36,334 bases of DNA from Candidatus Sulfopaludibacter sp. SbA3 (GTDB lineage Bacteria; Acidobacteriota; Vicinamibacteria; Vicinamibacterales; UBA2999), in the NCBI GenBank assembly GCA_945903265.1, contig CAMDNQ010000028.1:1-36334 (forward strand), read 5' to 3'. Positions 18,659 to 27,273 of the stretch are shown piece after piece; the first letter of the stretch is position 1; every line of letters starts with the position of its first letter. The notes below the pieces were generated by a model. That model had not been told where the DNA came from. It ran no database searches and saw nothing but the letters and a program-made list of their open reading frames with translations. Position numbers and translations under genes: made by a program.

Positions 18659-20845
18659 GTGCCAAGACCCACTCACTATCCGCGCGCGCTGGGGATCGCG
18701 TTCGCGATCGTCGTCGCTGTGTTGCTGTTCGGGGTGAGCACCCGAGAGGTCGTCGGCCAGCGGCCGGCGGTCGCGATCGACGCCGACGACATCGGCGGCG
18801 TGGTGACCGGTCCCAAGGGTCCGGAAGCCGGCGTCTGGGTGATCGCCGAGACCACCAACCTTCCCACGAAGTTCATCCGCACCGTCGTCACCGACGATCA
18901 GGGCCGGTACGTCGTGCCCGATCTGCCGAAGGCGATGTACACGGTCTGGTCGCGCGGCTACGGCATGGTCGATTCGGCCAAGACGCAGAGCGAGCCCGGC
19001 AAGATGGTGAACATCACGGCCATGCCGGCCCCGAGCCCGAGGGCGGCGGCGGAGTACTACCCGGCGCAGTACTGGTTCGCCATGCTCAGGGTTCCTGGCG
19101 CCGCCGACTTCCCAGGCACCGGCCCCAGCGGCAACGGCATCTCGCCGAACATCAAGAGCCAGGGGCAGTGGATTGCCGATACGGTCGGCACCGACGCGTG
19201 CATCTCCTGCCACGGCATCGGCAACAAGGCCACGCGCACCGTTCCCAAGGAGCTCGGCGCGTTCCATGACAGCGCGGCTGCGTGGGAGCGCCGCGTGCAG
19301 TCCGGCCAGGCGGGCAGCCAGATGATTGGCCGTCTGACGAATTCGGGCCGCGCGCGCTCGCTCAGCATGTATGGCGACTGGACGGATCGCATCGCCAAGG
19401 GCGAACTGCCGACGTCCGCGCCGGCGCGCCCGCAGGGCATCGAGCGTAACGTCGTCGTGACGCTCTGGGACTGGGCGGACGAGAAGGCCTATCTCCACGA
19501 CGAGATCTCCTCCGACAAGCGCAATCCCCGCGTCAACGCGAACGGCCCGATCTACGGCGCGCTGGAAGCGAGCGCCGACTATCTTCCGGTGGTCGAGCCC
19601 TCGAAGAACAGCTCCTCGCAGGTCAAGCTTGTCGTCCGCGATCCGAAGACGCCCACGAGCGGCGCGACCGGTCCGCAGATGCCGTCGCCCTACTGGGGCG
19701 AAGAGGTGATCTGGAACAGCCAGGCGAACGCGCACAGCATGGCGATGGACGGACAGGGCAAGGTCTGGGTCGCGTCGAGGATTCGCACCAACCAGACGCC
19801 GGAGTGGTGCCGCGAGGGATCGACCCATCCGTCGGCGCAGGCGTTCCCGATCAATCAGAGCGGCCGCCAGGTGGCGATGTATGACCCGGCGTCGAAGAAG
19901 GTCACCCCGATCGATACGTGCTTCGGCACGCACCACCTCAACTTCGCCGAAGACAACACCGACACTCTCTGGTTCTGCGGCGGCGGCCCGGTCGTCGGCT
20001 GGTTCAACACGAAGGTCTACCAGCAGACGGGCGACGAGAAGCAGGCGCAGGGCTGGACGGCGCTCGTGCTCGACTCCAACGGCAACGGCAAGCGCGACGC
20101 CTATGTCGAGCCCGATCAGCCGATGGATCCCGCGAAGGACAAGCGCATCAACGCGCCGTACTACGGCGTGGCGCCGAGCCCGACCGACGGGTCGATCTGG
20201 GGTTCCGTGACCGGATTCCCAGGCGCGGTGGCGCGTCTCGTGCCGGGCGCGAACCCGCCGCAGACGGCGCTCGCCGAGTACTACGAGCTGCCCATGAAGG
20301 ACGGCAAGCCGGTCGCGGCCTACTCGCCGCGCGGCATGGACGTCGATCGCAACGGTGTCGTCTGGATTGGCACGGCGAGCGGACATCTCGTGAGCTTCGA
20401 TCGCCGCAAGTGCAAGGCGCCGCTGAACGGCGCAAAGGCGACCGGCCAGCATTGCCAGGAGGGCTTCACCACGCACACGCTGCCGGGCCCGAACTACCAG
20501 AACGCCACGGAATCAGGCAGCGCGGACTCGCCGTACTACACGTGGGTTGACCGCTTCGACCTGCTCGGCACCGGCAGCAACAACGTGCCGATGGTCACCG
20601 GCAACGAGTCCGAGGCGCTTGTCGCGCTCGTCAATGGCCAGATGCGCACGTTCCGCGTGCCGTATCCGATGGGCTATTACGGCAAGGGCTTCGACGGCCG
20701 CATCGACGACCCGAACGCCGGCTGGAAGGGCAAGGGCGTCTACTCGACGTTCGCGACGCGCGCCCCGTTCCACTCCGAAGGCGGCAAGGGCACGACGAGC
20801 AAGGTCGTGAAGTGGCAGGTCCGTCCGAATCCGCTGTCGAAGTAA
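18659..20845 (+). CDS. Secreted haem-binding beta-propeller protein with carboxypeptidase-regulatory-like domain
   Basis: 728 residues from GTG 18659, which has AAGGAGG 5 bases upstream. An N-terminal hydrophobic segment (10-27) serves as signal or anchor. Residues about 44-125 form a carboxypeptidase-regulatory-like beta domain (IGGVVTGPKG to GRYVVPDLPKAMYTVW). Next is a single c-type haem motif, C181-I-S-C184-H185. Residues about 330-700 hold repeated propeller-like strands (SMAMDGQGKVWVASR, NTDTLWFCGGG, PTDGSIWGS, MDVDRNGVVWIGTASG), as in Vgb-like or NHL-like propellers. It probably sits in the periplasm or on the cell surface and carries out electron transfer or dehydrogenase-like chemistry. 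Neither the substrate nor an electron partner can be named. Proteins of this make-up are, to my knowledge, common in soil Acidobacteriota. Confidence 0.78.
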   Translation: MPRPTHYPRALGIAFAIVVAVLLFGVSTREVVGQRPAVAIDADDIGGVVTGPKGPEAGVWVIAETTNLPTKFIRTVVTDDQGRYVVPDLPKAMYTVWSRGYGMVDSAKTQSEPGKMVNITAMPAPSPRAAAEYYPAQYWFAMLRVPGAADFPGTGPSGNGISPNIKSQGQWIADTVGTDACISCHGIGNKATRTVPKELGAFHDSAAAWERRVQSGQAGSQMIGRLTNSGRARSLSMYGDWTDRIAKGELPTSAPARPQGIERNVVVTLWDWADEKAYLHDEISSDKRNPRVNANGPIYGALEASADYLPVVEPSKNSSSQVKLVVRDPKTPTSGATGPQMPSPYWGEEVIWNSQANAHSMAMDGQGKVWVASRIRTNQTPEWCREGSTHPSAQAFPINQSGRQVAMYDPASKKVTPIDTCFGTHHLNFAEDNTDTLWFCGGGPVVGWFNTKVYQQTGDEKQAQGWTALVLDSNGNGKRDAYVEPDQPMDPAKDKRINAPYYGVAPSPTDGSIWGSVTGFPGAVARLVPGANPPQTALAEYYELPMKDGKPVAAYSPRGMDVDRNGVVWIGTASGHLVSFDRRKCKAPLNGAKATGQHCQEGFTTHTLPGPNYQNATESGSADSPYYTWVDRFDLLGTGSNNVPMVTGNESEALVALVNGQMRTFRVPYPMGYYGKGFDGRIDDPNAGWKGKGVYSTFATRAPFHSEGGKGTTSKVVKWQVRPNPLSK

Positions 20846-20852
20846 CTCTGTA

Positions 20853-20900
20853 GGGATCAGGGATCGGGGATCAGATTCCTGATCCCTGATCCCTGATCCC
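20853..20900. terminator. 22-bp heptamer-built hairpin, probable bidirectional terminator
   Basis: Each arm is three copies of a 7-base unit (GGGATCA/GGGATCG on the left, 20853-20874; TGATCCC on the right, 20879-20900). The arms pair over all 22 positions with one G-T wobble, around loop ATTC. It lies exactly between two converging genes, 7 bases after one stop codon and 3 bases from the other. GGG tracts recur every 7 bases, as in the arrays near and inside dnaX. Confidence 0.75.
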
Positions 20901-20903
20901 TCT

Positions 20904-21752
20904 CTAAAACCCCAACTCACTTCCTGCGTTATTTCGTCCCGCTGGCCACCACGTCTGGCCGGCCAGTCCGTGGTGGCGGAAGTTCCGGATCATCGCCTGC
21001 GTCGACGGGTCGAGCAGAAAGCGCTCGAAGCCGCGTGCGCCGGCCTCGTCGACTCCCGCAATCCGCGACGGATTCACCACGATCGACACCATGACGCGGG
21101 GCAGGAGGGGATCGTTCAGGACAAGCGCTTCCATGCCGAGCGGACGGCCCTGCAGGCGGCGCTCCTCCAGCAGCCGGACGAAGGGCACCAGCCCCCACAG
21201 CGTATAGGCGCCGCGTTGCGCCGCCATGTCGATGGCGGTCTGGTCGCGAAGCTGGAGGTCCACCTGCCAGCCGCTTTTCGCGGGTGAGCCCGCCGCCCGC
21301 CAGAGCACATCGGCCAGGTAGCGTTCCGTCGGCGCGTTGTTGACGAAAAACTCGCCACCCCGTTCGCTGATACGGCGAATGGCGTCGGCGGCGTCGGTGG
21401 ATCCGCGAATGCCGGCGGGATCGTGCGCGGGTCCGATCAGCACCGCCTGGTTCGAGAAAATCATCCTGGGCCAGCGGCCAAGTCCGTCGGTCATGAAGGC
21501 TTCCGTCCCCTGGTGCCCGTAGTGCGCGATGACGAGGTCGGCCTGGCCGGCGCGAGCCACGTCGAAGGCGCCTTCCGTAATCTGCAGCGTCACGCGATAG
21601 CCCGTGCCGCGCTCGAAGACGGCGATCAGATGCTCCAGCAGCACGTCCGGCGTGATGACGACCGCGATGCGAAGCACGCGCGTCTGTGCCTGCACTGGCG
21701 CCGCGAGGAGAAGAGTGATGGCCGACACCGCTGCCCAAACTGCTACACGCAT
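20904..21752 (-). CDS. Periplasmic binding protein, TupA/tungstate-like (orphan)
   Basis: 282 residues from ATG 21752, which has GGGAGG upstream. The signal peptide is MRVAVWAAVSAITLLLAAPV with likely cleavage after AQA. The mature chain follows the tungstate/molybdate binding-protein pattern: IAVVITPDVLLEHLIAVFERGTGYRV, ARAGQADLVIAHYGHQGTEAFMTDGLG, then IGPAHDPAGIRG, QRGAYTLWGLVPF and IVVNPSRIAGVDEAGARGFERFLLDPSTQAMI. Several ligand-side Ser/Thr positions usual in TupA (TTTS near the start) are changed (VVITPD), so the ligand may differ. No TupB or TupC permease or ATPase genes are present. Its neighbour is a two-component system on the same strand 60 bases upstream, so a sensing role is possible. 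Confidence 0.75.
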   Translation of the reverse strand: MRVAVWAAVSAITLLLAAPVQAQTRVLRIAVVITPDVLLEHLIAVFERGTGYRVTLQITEGAFDVARAGQADLVIAHYGHQGTEAFMTDGLGRWPRMIFSNQAVLIGPAHDPAGIRGSTDAADAIRRISERGGEFFVNNAPTERYLADVLWRAAGSPAKSGWQVDLQLRDQTAIDMAAQRGAYTLWGLVPFVRLLEERRLQGRPLGMEALVLNDPLLPRVMVSIVVNPSRIAGVDEAGARGFERFLLDPSTQAMIRNFRHHGLAGQTWWPAGRNNAGSELGF

Positions 21753-21812
21753 GTGTGCCTCCCTGTGTGGCACACCCTATCGAAGGCTGGCGCGAACCGC
21801 TTGAAGGTTGGG

Positions 21813-22517
21813 TCAGGATCCGGTGAGATTTGCGTTAAGCCGGTAGCCCACGTTGCGCACGCTCAGGATGCACGCGGGATGCTCGACGTCCTCCTCGATT
21901 TTCCTGCGGAGCGCCGCGACGTGGGTATCGACCGTCCGGTGAGTGACGTAGACGTCCTCGCCCCAGACCTGCTTCAGGAACTCGTCACGCGTCACCACAT
22001 CTCCCGCATGCTTCACGAGAAGAACGAGGAGTTGAAACTCGGTCTGCGTCAGTTGAAGTTCGCGCGTCTCCTTGTAGGCGCGGTGCTTCCGCAGGTCCAC
22101 CTTGATGGGCGGCGCTTCGAGCACGTCCCCCGTCGGGGGGACGGCGGAACGCCGCAGCACCGCGCGAATCCGTGCGACGACTTCCGCCAGGCTCAGCGGC
22201 TTGGTGACGTAATCGTCGGCGCCAAGCCCCAGTCCGCGAATCTTGTCGGCTTCCTGATCGCGAGCGGTGATCAGAATGATGGGCGTCCGCACGCCCTGCG
22301 CGCGCGCCTGCTCACAGATCTGGAAGCCATTGGGTCCGGGGAGCATGACGTCGAGCAGCACCAGATCGCAGCGCGATCGCAGGATCGCGTCGAGTCCGGC
22401 GCCGCCGTCCGCGGCCAGCTCAACCTGGAAGCCCTGGAACTCGAGCTCGTCCTTCAAGGCGAGCCGCAACCCTGGCTCATCCTCCACGACGAGAATCCGT
22501 TTCGTCACGCCGGTCAT
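21813..22517 (-). CDS. OmpR/PhoB-family response regulator
   Basis: 234 residues. Receiver domain: E12-D13, phospho-acceptor D56 in LVLLDVMLPGPNG, T84 in LITAR, and K106 in YVTKPL. DNA-binding winged helix (about 135-230): ELQLTQTEFQLLVLLVKHAGDVVTRDEFLKQVWG, then RTVDTHVAALRRKIE and VRNVGYRL. Its ATG overlaps the stop codon of the sensor kinase (ATGA on the minus strand), so the two are co-translated. The binding-protein gene follows downstream and may belong to the same transcript. Confidence 0.95.
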   Translation of the reverse strand: MTGVTKRILVVEDEPGLRLALKDELEFQGFQVELAADGGAGLDAILRSRCDLVLLDVMLPGPNGFQICEQARAQGVRTPIILITARDQEADKIRGLGLGADDYVTKPLSLAEVVARIRAVLRRSAVPPTGDVLEAPPIKVDLRKHRAYKETRELQLTQTEFQLLVLLVKHAGDVVTRDEFLKQVWGEDVYVTHRTVDTHVAALRRKIEEDVEHPACILSVRNVGYRLNANLTGS

Positions 22518-23992
22518 CCTTCGGCGGGCGGCAGCCGCAGCGAGAACCGGCTGCCCCGGCCCGCCTCGCTGTAGATGGAGATTGAGCCGCGGTGGCGATC
22601 CATCACGTGGCGCACGAGCGACAGGCCGATACCCACGCCCTCGGCGTTCAACGATGCCGCCTGCCGGCCGCGGTAGAACTTCTCGAAGATCTTCGTTCGT
22701 TCTGACGGGAGAATGCCGATGCCGCTGTCCTCGACGTCAACGAAGTGCACGCCGTCGGTCGAGCCGCATGCCACGCGGATCGGGGCGTCGGGCGGCGAAT
22801 ACTTGGCGGCGTTGTCGACGAGGTTCTGGATGGCGTGCGCCAGAGCCGTACGGTCCGCACGCACCCAGAGCGGCTGTGACGGGCCCTCCGCGAGCTGGAG
22901 GCGATCCGTCCGCATCGTCGTGCGGCTCGTCGAAACCGCCTCGCGTGCGGTTTCGGCCAGATCGATGCGATCGAACGAATACGTCTTCTGTCCCTCCTCG
23001 ATCAAGGCAAAGTCCAGCAGCCGCGTGACGAGGTTGCTCAGCCGCCGTGCGTCCTGCCCGATGATGGAGTGATATTCACGCCGGCGATCCGGATCGTCCA
23101 CCCGATCGAGGCGTTCGGTCAGCGCCAGGATCGACGCAAGTGGCGACCGGAACTCGTGTGAGACGGCCGCCACGAAATCACTTCGCAAGCGTGCCAGCTT
23201 CGACTCGTGGGACACCGCTCGGTACATGAACGCGCTCCCGAGCACGGTCACGACGATGAGCAGCCCCATCGAGTAGGGGAAGAGCTGTTCGCGCAGGATG
23301 CCGGCCGCGGGCGCCGGTCGATCCTCGAAGACCACTTCGAAGAACGGAAACCCGGTCAGTCCTATGCTGTCGGTCGGCCGGCTCGAGGGACGCTGGGCGG
23401 CAATCCAGGCGGTCGCCGTAAACGGCTCCGCGGCGGTAATCGCGGCGAGCCGCGCATTCGCATGTTCGAGGACCCGTTCGACGTCCACGACGTACCCGTC
23501 GGGATCCAACGGTGGTTGCACGACGAGCGCCGCCAGTCGGGGAAAGTACTGAGCGCCCGCATTCCGGCCGGCCGCGGCGTCGCGTCGGAATGCCTGCACG
23601 CGCGGAAAATACTGATTGACCACCGTGTCGCGCGTTGGTGGCAGCGAGGGAGGGCCGCTGTCGAACGGGCGCTGCTCGGGCGAGTCGTCTGCGGACAGGG
23701 CCAGCTCGAAGTCGGGGAAGACAATCCGGCCGGCGTCCGCATGGAAGTGAAGGAGGGCCGTGGCGCGCGCCGAGCCAGGGCCTGCGGCAAAGAGCCACCC
23801 GGCGAGGTCGTCATTCAGCTCGGTCACGACGTCGCGCTGCCGTGCGGCAATCTCGTACTTGGCACGGATGCCTTCGCCGCGCATCGCGCGGACGACCAGC
23901 AGACCGAACACCGTCACGGGCAGCACGACCATCAGGCCGAAAAGCAGCGCCATCCGCCGATGCCGATGTACCGCCTCGCGAAGATGTCGCAC
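22514..23992 (-). CDS. Membrane sensor histidine kinase
   Basis: 492 residues from GTG; an alternative ATG at codon 14 begins exactly at the first membrane helix. TM1 is at about 14-35 and TM2 at about 242-260, enclosing a periplasmic sensor domain of about 200 residues without a recognisable fold. A short linker leads to HisKA with H279 (AVSHEFRSPLASI). The ATPase domain has NLVDNAAKYS, DVEDSGIGI, IFEKFYRG and GVGIGLSLV. It pairs with the overlapping OmpR-type regulator. It is divergent from msrB, with only 58 bases between, so the promoters must be closely packed. The signal sensed is unknown. Confidence 0.93.
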   Translation of the reverse strand: MRHLREAVHRHRRMALLFGLMVVLPVTVFGLLVVRAMRGEGIRAKYEIAARQRDVVTELNDDLAGWLFAAGPGSARATALLHFHADAGRIVFPDFELALSADDSPEQRPFDSGPPSLPPTRDTVVNQYFPRVQAFRRDAAAGRNAGAQYFPRLAALVVQPPLDPDGYVVDVERVLEHANARLAAITAAEPFTATAWIAAQRPSSRPTDSIGLTGFPFFEVVFEDRPAPAAGILREQLFPYSMGLLIVVTVLGSAFMYRAVSHESKLARLRSDFVAAVSHEFRSPLASILALTERLDRVDDPDRRREYHSIIGQDARRLSNLVTRLLDFALIEEGQKTYSFDRIDLAETAREAVSTSRTTMRTDRLQLAEGPSQPLWVRADRTALAHAIQNLVDNAAKYSPPDAPIRVACGSTDGVHFVDVEDSGIGILPSERTKIFEKFYRGRQAASLNAEGVGIGLSLVRHVMDRHRGSISIYSEAGRGSRFSLRLPPAEG

Positions 23993-24050
23993 GGTGCCGG
24001 GAGTATAGTCGTCTCAGTACGGACGCGCGTGAAGGTTGGGTGAAGAAGCG

Positions 24051-24452
24051 ATGAAGAAAGACCAGTTTCCGGTCGAAAAAACCGACGACGAATGGCGGAA
24101 GGCGCTCACACCGCAGCAGTACGCGGTGCTCAGGGGGCACGCTACTGAGCCTCCCGGCTCATGCGCGCTCCTCACCGAACATCGCGCGGGTACGTTCAGC
24201 TGTGCGGGGTGCGGGCAGCAGCTCTTCGTGGCCGATCGCAAATTCGAAAGCGGCACCGGCTGGCCCAGCTTCTTCGCGCCGCTCGAAGGCTCCATCGAAA
24301 CCACCGTAGATCGCACCTTTGGTATGCAACGTACGGAAGTCCACTGCAGCCGGTGCGGCGGTCACCTCGGCCACGTGTTCGACGATGGCCCCCCGCCAAC
24401 AGGCCTTCGCTACTGCATAAACGGGATTGCGCTGAACTTTCAGCCCGCCTGA
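24051..24452 (+). CDS. msrB: Peptide-methionine (R)-S-oxide reductase MsrB
   Basis: 133 residues from ATG 24051 (GAAGAAG upstream). It reduces methionine-R-sulfoxide in oxidised proteins. Zinc ligands are C51 and C54 (FSCAGCG) and C99 and C102 (VHCSRCGG). The substrate-side motifs SGTGWPSF and GHVFDDGP are present, and the catalytic Cys is C122 in LRYCINGIALNF. There is no signal peptide, so it is cytosolic. It is full length for a stand-alone MsrB and no msrA is attached. It is divergent from the sensor kinase. Confidence 0.97.
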   Translation: MKKDQFPVEKTDDEWRKALTPQQYAVLRGHATEPPGSCALLTEHRAGTFSCAGCGQQLFVADRKFESGTGWPSFFAPLEGSIETTVDRTFGMQRTEVHCSRCGGHLGHVFDDGPPPTGLRYCINGIALNFQPA

Positions 24453-24461
24453 GGCGACTCG

Positions 24462-24480
24462 GGCCAGGCACGGCCTGGTC
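24462..24480 (+). terminator. Candidate terminator after msrB
   Basis: GGCCAGGC (24462-24469) pairs with GCCTGGTC (24473-24480), 8 pairs with one wobble and loop ACG. It starts 10 bases after the msrB stop and is followed by GTTGCATTTGTT, a weak T-rich stretch. Confidence 0.45.
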
Positions 24481-24516
24481 GTTGCATTTGTTCCATCCCA
24501 ATAGAGGGATCTGGAA

Positions 24517-24687
24517 ATGGCTGAGCGGAAATATCCGCGGGACGCACGCATAGAAGAGATCATCCGTGCGTTCGAGCGGGAACGCGAAACCGCCCACGAT
24601 CTCCATCGCCGCCATACCGATCGGACGCGTGATTCACACCAGCGCGACCAGCAACTCTTCATCGAACGCCGCCAGAAACCGCGCTAG
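24517..24687 (+). CDS. Small highly charged hypothetical protein (56 residues)
   Basis: ATG 24517 to TAG 24685-24687, preceded by GAGGGA at a good distance. The product is mostly Arg, Glu, Asp, His and Gln (MAERKYPRDARIEEIIRAFE and onward), with one amphipathic helix (about 9-26) and no Cys, membrane segment or signal. It lies between msrB and the lysine operon on the same strand. Its composition suggests a nucleic-acid or protein-binding helix, but the family is not recognised. The ribosome site is the main support. Confidence 0.5.
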   Translation: MAERKYPRDARIEEIIRAFERERETAHDLHRRHTDRTRDSHQRDQQLFIERRQKPR

Positions 24688-24741
24688 CGCGCCTCGCACG
24701 TTCGCACACCCGCACCGTCGCACCGGTGCTCGTCCGTTTGA

Positions 24742-24747
24742 TATGAT
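24742..24747 (+). promoter_or_regulatory. Candidate -10 element of the asd-lysC-dap operon
   Basis: TATGAT (one mismatch to TATAAT) ends 11 bases before the asd ATG. A start of transcription about 7 bases downstream would leave a leader of only 4-5 bases, and no ribosome site is seen before asd. No convincing -35 hexamer is visible at the usual distance. Confidence 0.4.
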
Positions 24748-24758
24748 CTCCACTTCAT

Positions 24759-25913
24759 ATGCAGGTAGGACTCATTGGCTGGCGCGGAATGGTCGGCTCC
24801 GTGCTCGTGCAGCGGATGCGCGAGGAGCGCGATTTCGACCTCATCGACCCGATTTTCTTTACCACGTCGCAGGCGGGCGCCGCGGCACCCGCTATTGGCA
24901 AGACTGCCGGGAAGACGCCGCCCCCCCTCAAGGACGCACGTGATATCGCCACGCTCATGGGCGCCGATGTCCTGATCTCCTGCCAGGGCGGCGAGTACAC
25001 GGCCGAGATCTATCCGAAGCTGCGCGCCGCCGGCTGGACCGGCTACTGGATTGACGCGGCGTCCACGCTGCGCATGAAAGAGGATGCCGTCATCATCCTG
25101 GACCCGGTGAACCGGCAGGTGATCGACACGGCGATCGATGCGGGCGTCAACGCGTTCATCGGCGGCAACTGCACCGTCAGTCTGATGTTGATGGCGATGG
25201 CGGGGCTCTTCAAGGAGGGCCTGGTCGAGTGGGTCAGCCCGATGACCTACCAGGCCGCGTCGGGCGCGGGCGCCAGGAACATGCGCGAGCTCCTGTCACA
25301 GATGGGCGTGGTGCACGCGGCCGCGTCGGCGCGTCTCTCGGATCCGGCCTCGGCGATCCTGGACATCGACCGCACCGTCACCGAGACGCTGCGCGGCAGC
25401 GCGCTGCCGACACACGAGTTCGGGCATGCGCTGGCGGGCAGCCTCCTGCCGTGGATTGACAAGGATCTCGGCAACGGCCAGAGCAAGGAAGAATGGAAGG
25501 CGATGGCCGAAGGCAACAAGATCCTCGGCCGCGATCGCGCCCCGATCCCGATGGACGGGCTCTGCGTCCGCATCGGCTCGATGCGGTGCCACAGCCAGGC
25601 GCTCACGATCAAGCTGACGCGCGACCTCCCGTTGCAGGAGATCGAATCGCTGCTCGCGGGCGCGCACGAGTGGGTCCGCGTGGTGCCGAATGACAAGGAG
25701 GCCTCGCTGCGCGAACTCACGCCGGCCGCCGTGTCGGGGACGCTGAAGGTCCCGATCGGCCGGCTGCGCAAGCTGGCGATGGGACCGGAGTATCTGACCG
25801 CATTCACCGTCGGCGATCAGCTGCTGTGGGGCGCGGCCGAGCCGCTGCGCCGCATGCTGCGGATCCTCATCGGCGTCGGAGCGAAGGCGCGTACCACCGC
25901 GACCGTCGCGTAA
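24759..25913 (+). CDS. asd: Aspartate-semialdehyde dehydrogenase
   Basis: 384 residues, with the length and sequence of the proteobacterial-type Asd. It reduces aspartyl-phosphate with NADPH to aspartate semialdehyde, the branch point to lysine/diaminopimelate, threonine and methionine. The NADP-binding start is [11 protein letters not shown]. The catalytic Cys is C138 in [15 protein letters not shown], and the substrate-side segment [16 protein letters not shown] carries the conserved His. It is the first gene of a six-gene same-strand operon; the lysC start codon lies 4 bases after its stop. No Shine-Dalgarno sequence precedes ATG 24759. Confidence 0.97.
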   Translation: MQVGLIGWRGMVGSVLVQRMREERDFDLIDPIFFTTSQAGAAAPAIGKTAGKTPPPLKDARDIATLMGADVLISCQGGEYTAEIYPKLRAAGWTGYWIDAASTLRMKEDAVIILDPVNRQVIDTAIDAGVNAFIGGNCTVSLMLMAMAGLFKEGLVEWVSPMTYQAASGAGARNMRELLSQMGVVHAAASARLSDPASAILDIDRTVTETLRGSALPTHEFGHALAGSLLPWIDKDLGNGQSKEEWKAMAEGNKILGRDRAPIPMDGLCVRIGSMRCHSQALTIKLTRDLPLQEIESLLAGAHEWVRVVPNDKEASLRELTPAAVSGTLKVPIGRLRKLAMGPEYLTAFTVGDQLLWGAAEPLRRMLRILIGVGAKARTTATVA

Positions 25914-25917
25914 GGCG

Positions 25918-27273
25918 TTGGTCGTCCAGAAATTCGGCGGCACCTCTGTCGCCGATCCTGCCGCTGTTCAGCGACTCATCGAGATCGCACGCTCCGGCCG
26001 TGGCGATGCCCGCGGCCCCGTCGTCGTGGTGTCGGCGCTGAGCGGCGTCACCGACGTGCTCCTCACCATTGCCGCCGAAGCGGGCGCGTCGCGGACGGAG
26101 ATCGCGCTCGCGCACGTCGACCGCCTTCGCGAGCGGCATCTGGCCATGGTGCAGGCGCTCGTCGCCGACCGCGACCGTGGCGAGCTGACGCAGGCTGTCG
26201 AGGGGCAGTTTACGGAGCTCGCGGCCGTCGTCCAGGCGCTGGCCGTGCTCCGGGAAGTATCGGTGCGGACGCTCGACGTCATTGCGGCGATGGGCGAGTT
26301 GCTCAGCTCGCGCATCATCGCCGCGGCGCTCAGGCACGCCGGGCTGCCAGGCGAATGGGTGGATGCCCGCCGGGCCGTGGTGACCAACGACGACCACACG
26401 CGCGCCGTTCCCCGCATGCGCGAGACGACAGCCGCGATGCGCGCCATGGTGACCCCGCTCCTCGATGCCGGCCGCGTGCCGGTGATGGGCGGGTTCGTCG
26501 GCGCCACCGCAGAAGGCCATACGACGACGCTCGGGCGGGGCGGATCGGACTACTCGGGGGCGATCGTCGGCGCCGCGATCGGCGCATCCGAGATCCAGAT
26601 CTGGACCGATGTGGACGGCATGTTGACGGCGGATCCGCGCCTGATTCCACAGTCGAAGCTCGTCCCGCACCTCTCGTTCGCCGAAGCGGCGGAGCTCGCA
26701 TATTTTGGCGCGAAGGTGCTGCACCCGAGTACGATCCATCCCGCCGTCGAGCGGAATATTCCGGTGCGCATCCTGAACTCGCGGAAGCCCGAGGGTCAGG
26801 GCACGCTGATTACCGAGAACCCCGACGCTCAGGGCGGGCCGCTCACGGCGATGGCGGCCAAGCGCGACCTGACGGTGGTGGACATCACGTCGAGCCGCAT
26901 GCTGATGGCCTATGGATTTCTGCGGCAGGTCTTTGAAGTGTTCGAGCGATTCCAGACGGCGGTCGACGTGGTGACGACATCGGAAGTGAGCGTGTCGGTG
27001 ACGGTGGACGACAGGCGGCACCTCGATGCGATCGTCGAGGCGCTGTCGGAGTGCGGCGCAGTCTCGGTGGAGCCCGACATGGCGCTGCTCTGTGCGGTGG
27101 GCGATCGGCTGCGCGCCGATCCGGCCATCGCCGCGCGCGTCATCCGGGTGCTCGAAGAAGTGCCGCTGCGCATGATCTCGCAGGCCGCCTCACGGCGTAA
27201 TATCACCGTCATCATGCGGCAGACGGACCTGCCGCACGCCATGCATCGACTTCACGAGGAGTTCTTTCAGTGA
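25918..27273 (+). CDS. lysC: Aspartate kinase (monofunctional, LysC type)
   Basis: 451 residues from TTG 25918, chosen because it places the invariant KFGGTSVAD directly at the N-terminus and because AAGG lies just before it. It phosphorylates aspartate with ATP, the first step of the pathway. The kinase domain has TLGRGGSDYSGAIVGAA, DVDGMLTADPR and EAAELAYFGAKVLHP. The C-terminal third holds tandem ACT domains (VVDITSSRMLMAYGFLRQVF and TTSEVSVSV), which in E. coli LysC bind lysine for feedback inhibition. There is no homoserine dehydrogenase fusion. The stop codon overlaps the dapB start (GTGA). Confidence 0.96.
   Translation: MVVQKFGGTSVADPAAVQRLIEIARSGRGDARGPVVVVSALSGVTDVLLTIAAEAGASRTEIALAHVDRLRERHLAMVQALVADRDRGELTQAVEGQFTELAAVVQALAVLREVSVRTLDVIAAMGELLSSRIIAAALRHAGLPGEWVDARRAVVTNDDHTRAVPRMRETTAAMRAMVTPLLDAGRVPVMGGFVGATAEGHTTTLGRGGSDYSGAIVGAAIGASEIQIWTDVDGMLTADPRLIPQSKLVPHLSFAEAAELAYFGAKVLHPSTIHPAVERNIPVRILNSRKPEGQGTLITENPDAQGGPLTAMAAKRDLTVVDITSSRMLMAYGFLRQVFEVFERFQTAVDVVTTSEVSVSVTVDDRRHLDAIVEALSECGAVSVEPDMALLCAVGDRLRADPAIAARVIRVLEEVPLRMISQAASRRNITVIMRQTDLPHAMHRLHEEFFQ

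Noticed and set aside
24688-24758. Lysine riboswitch upstream of asd
   Set aside because: The gap after the small gene is only about 71 bases, too short for the L-box, and no matching core is seen.
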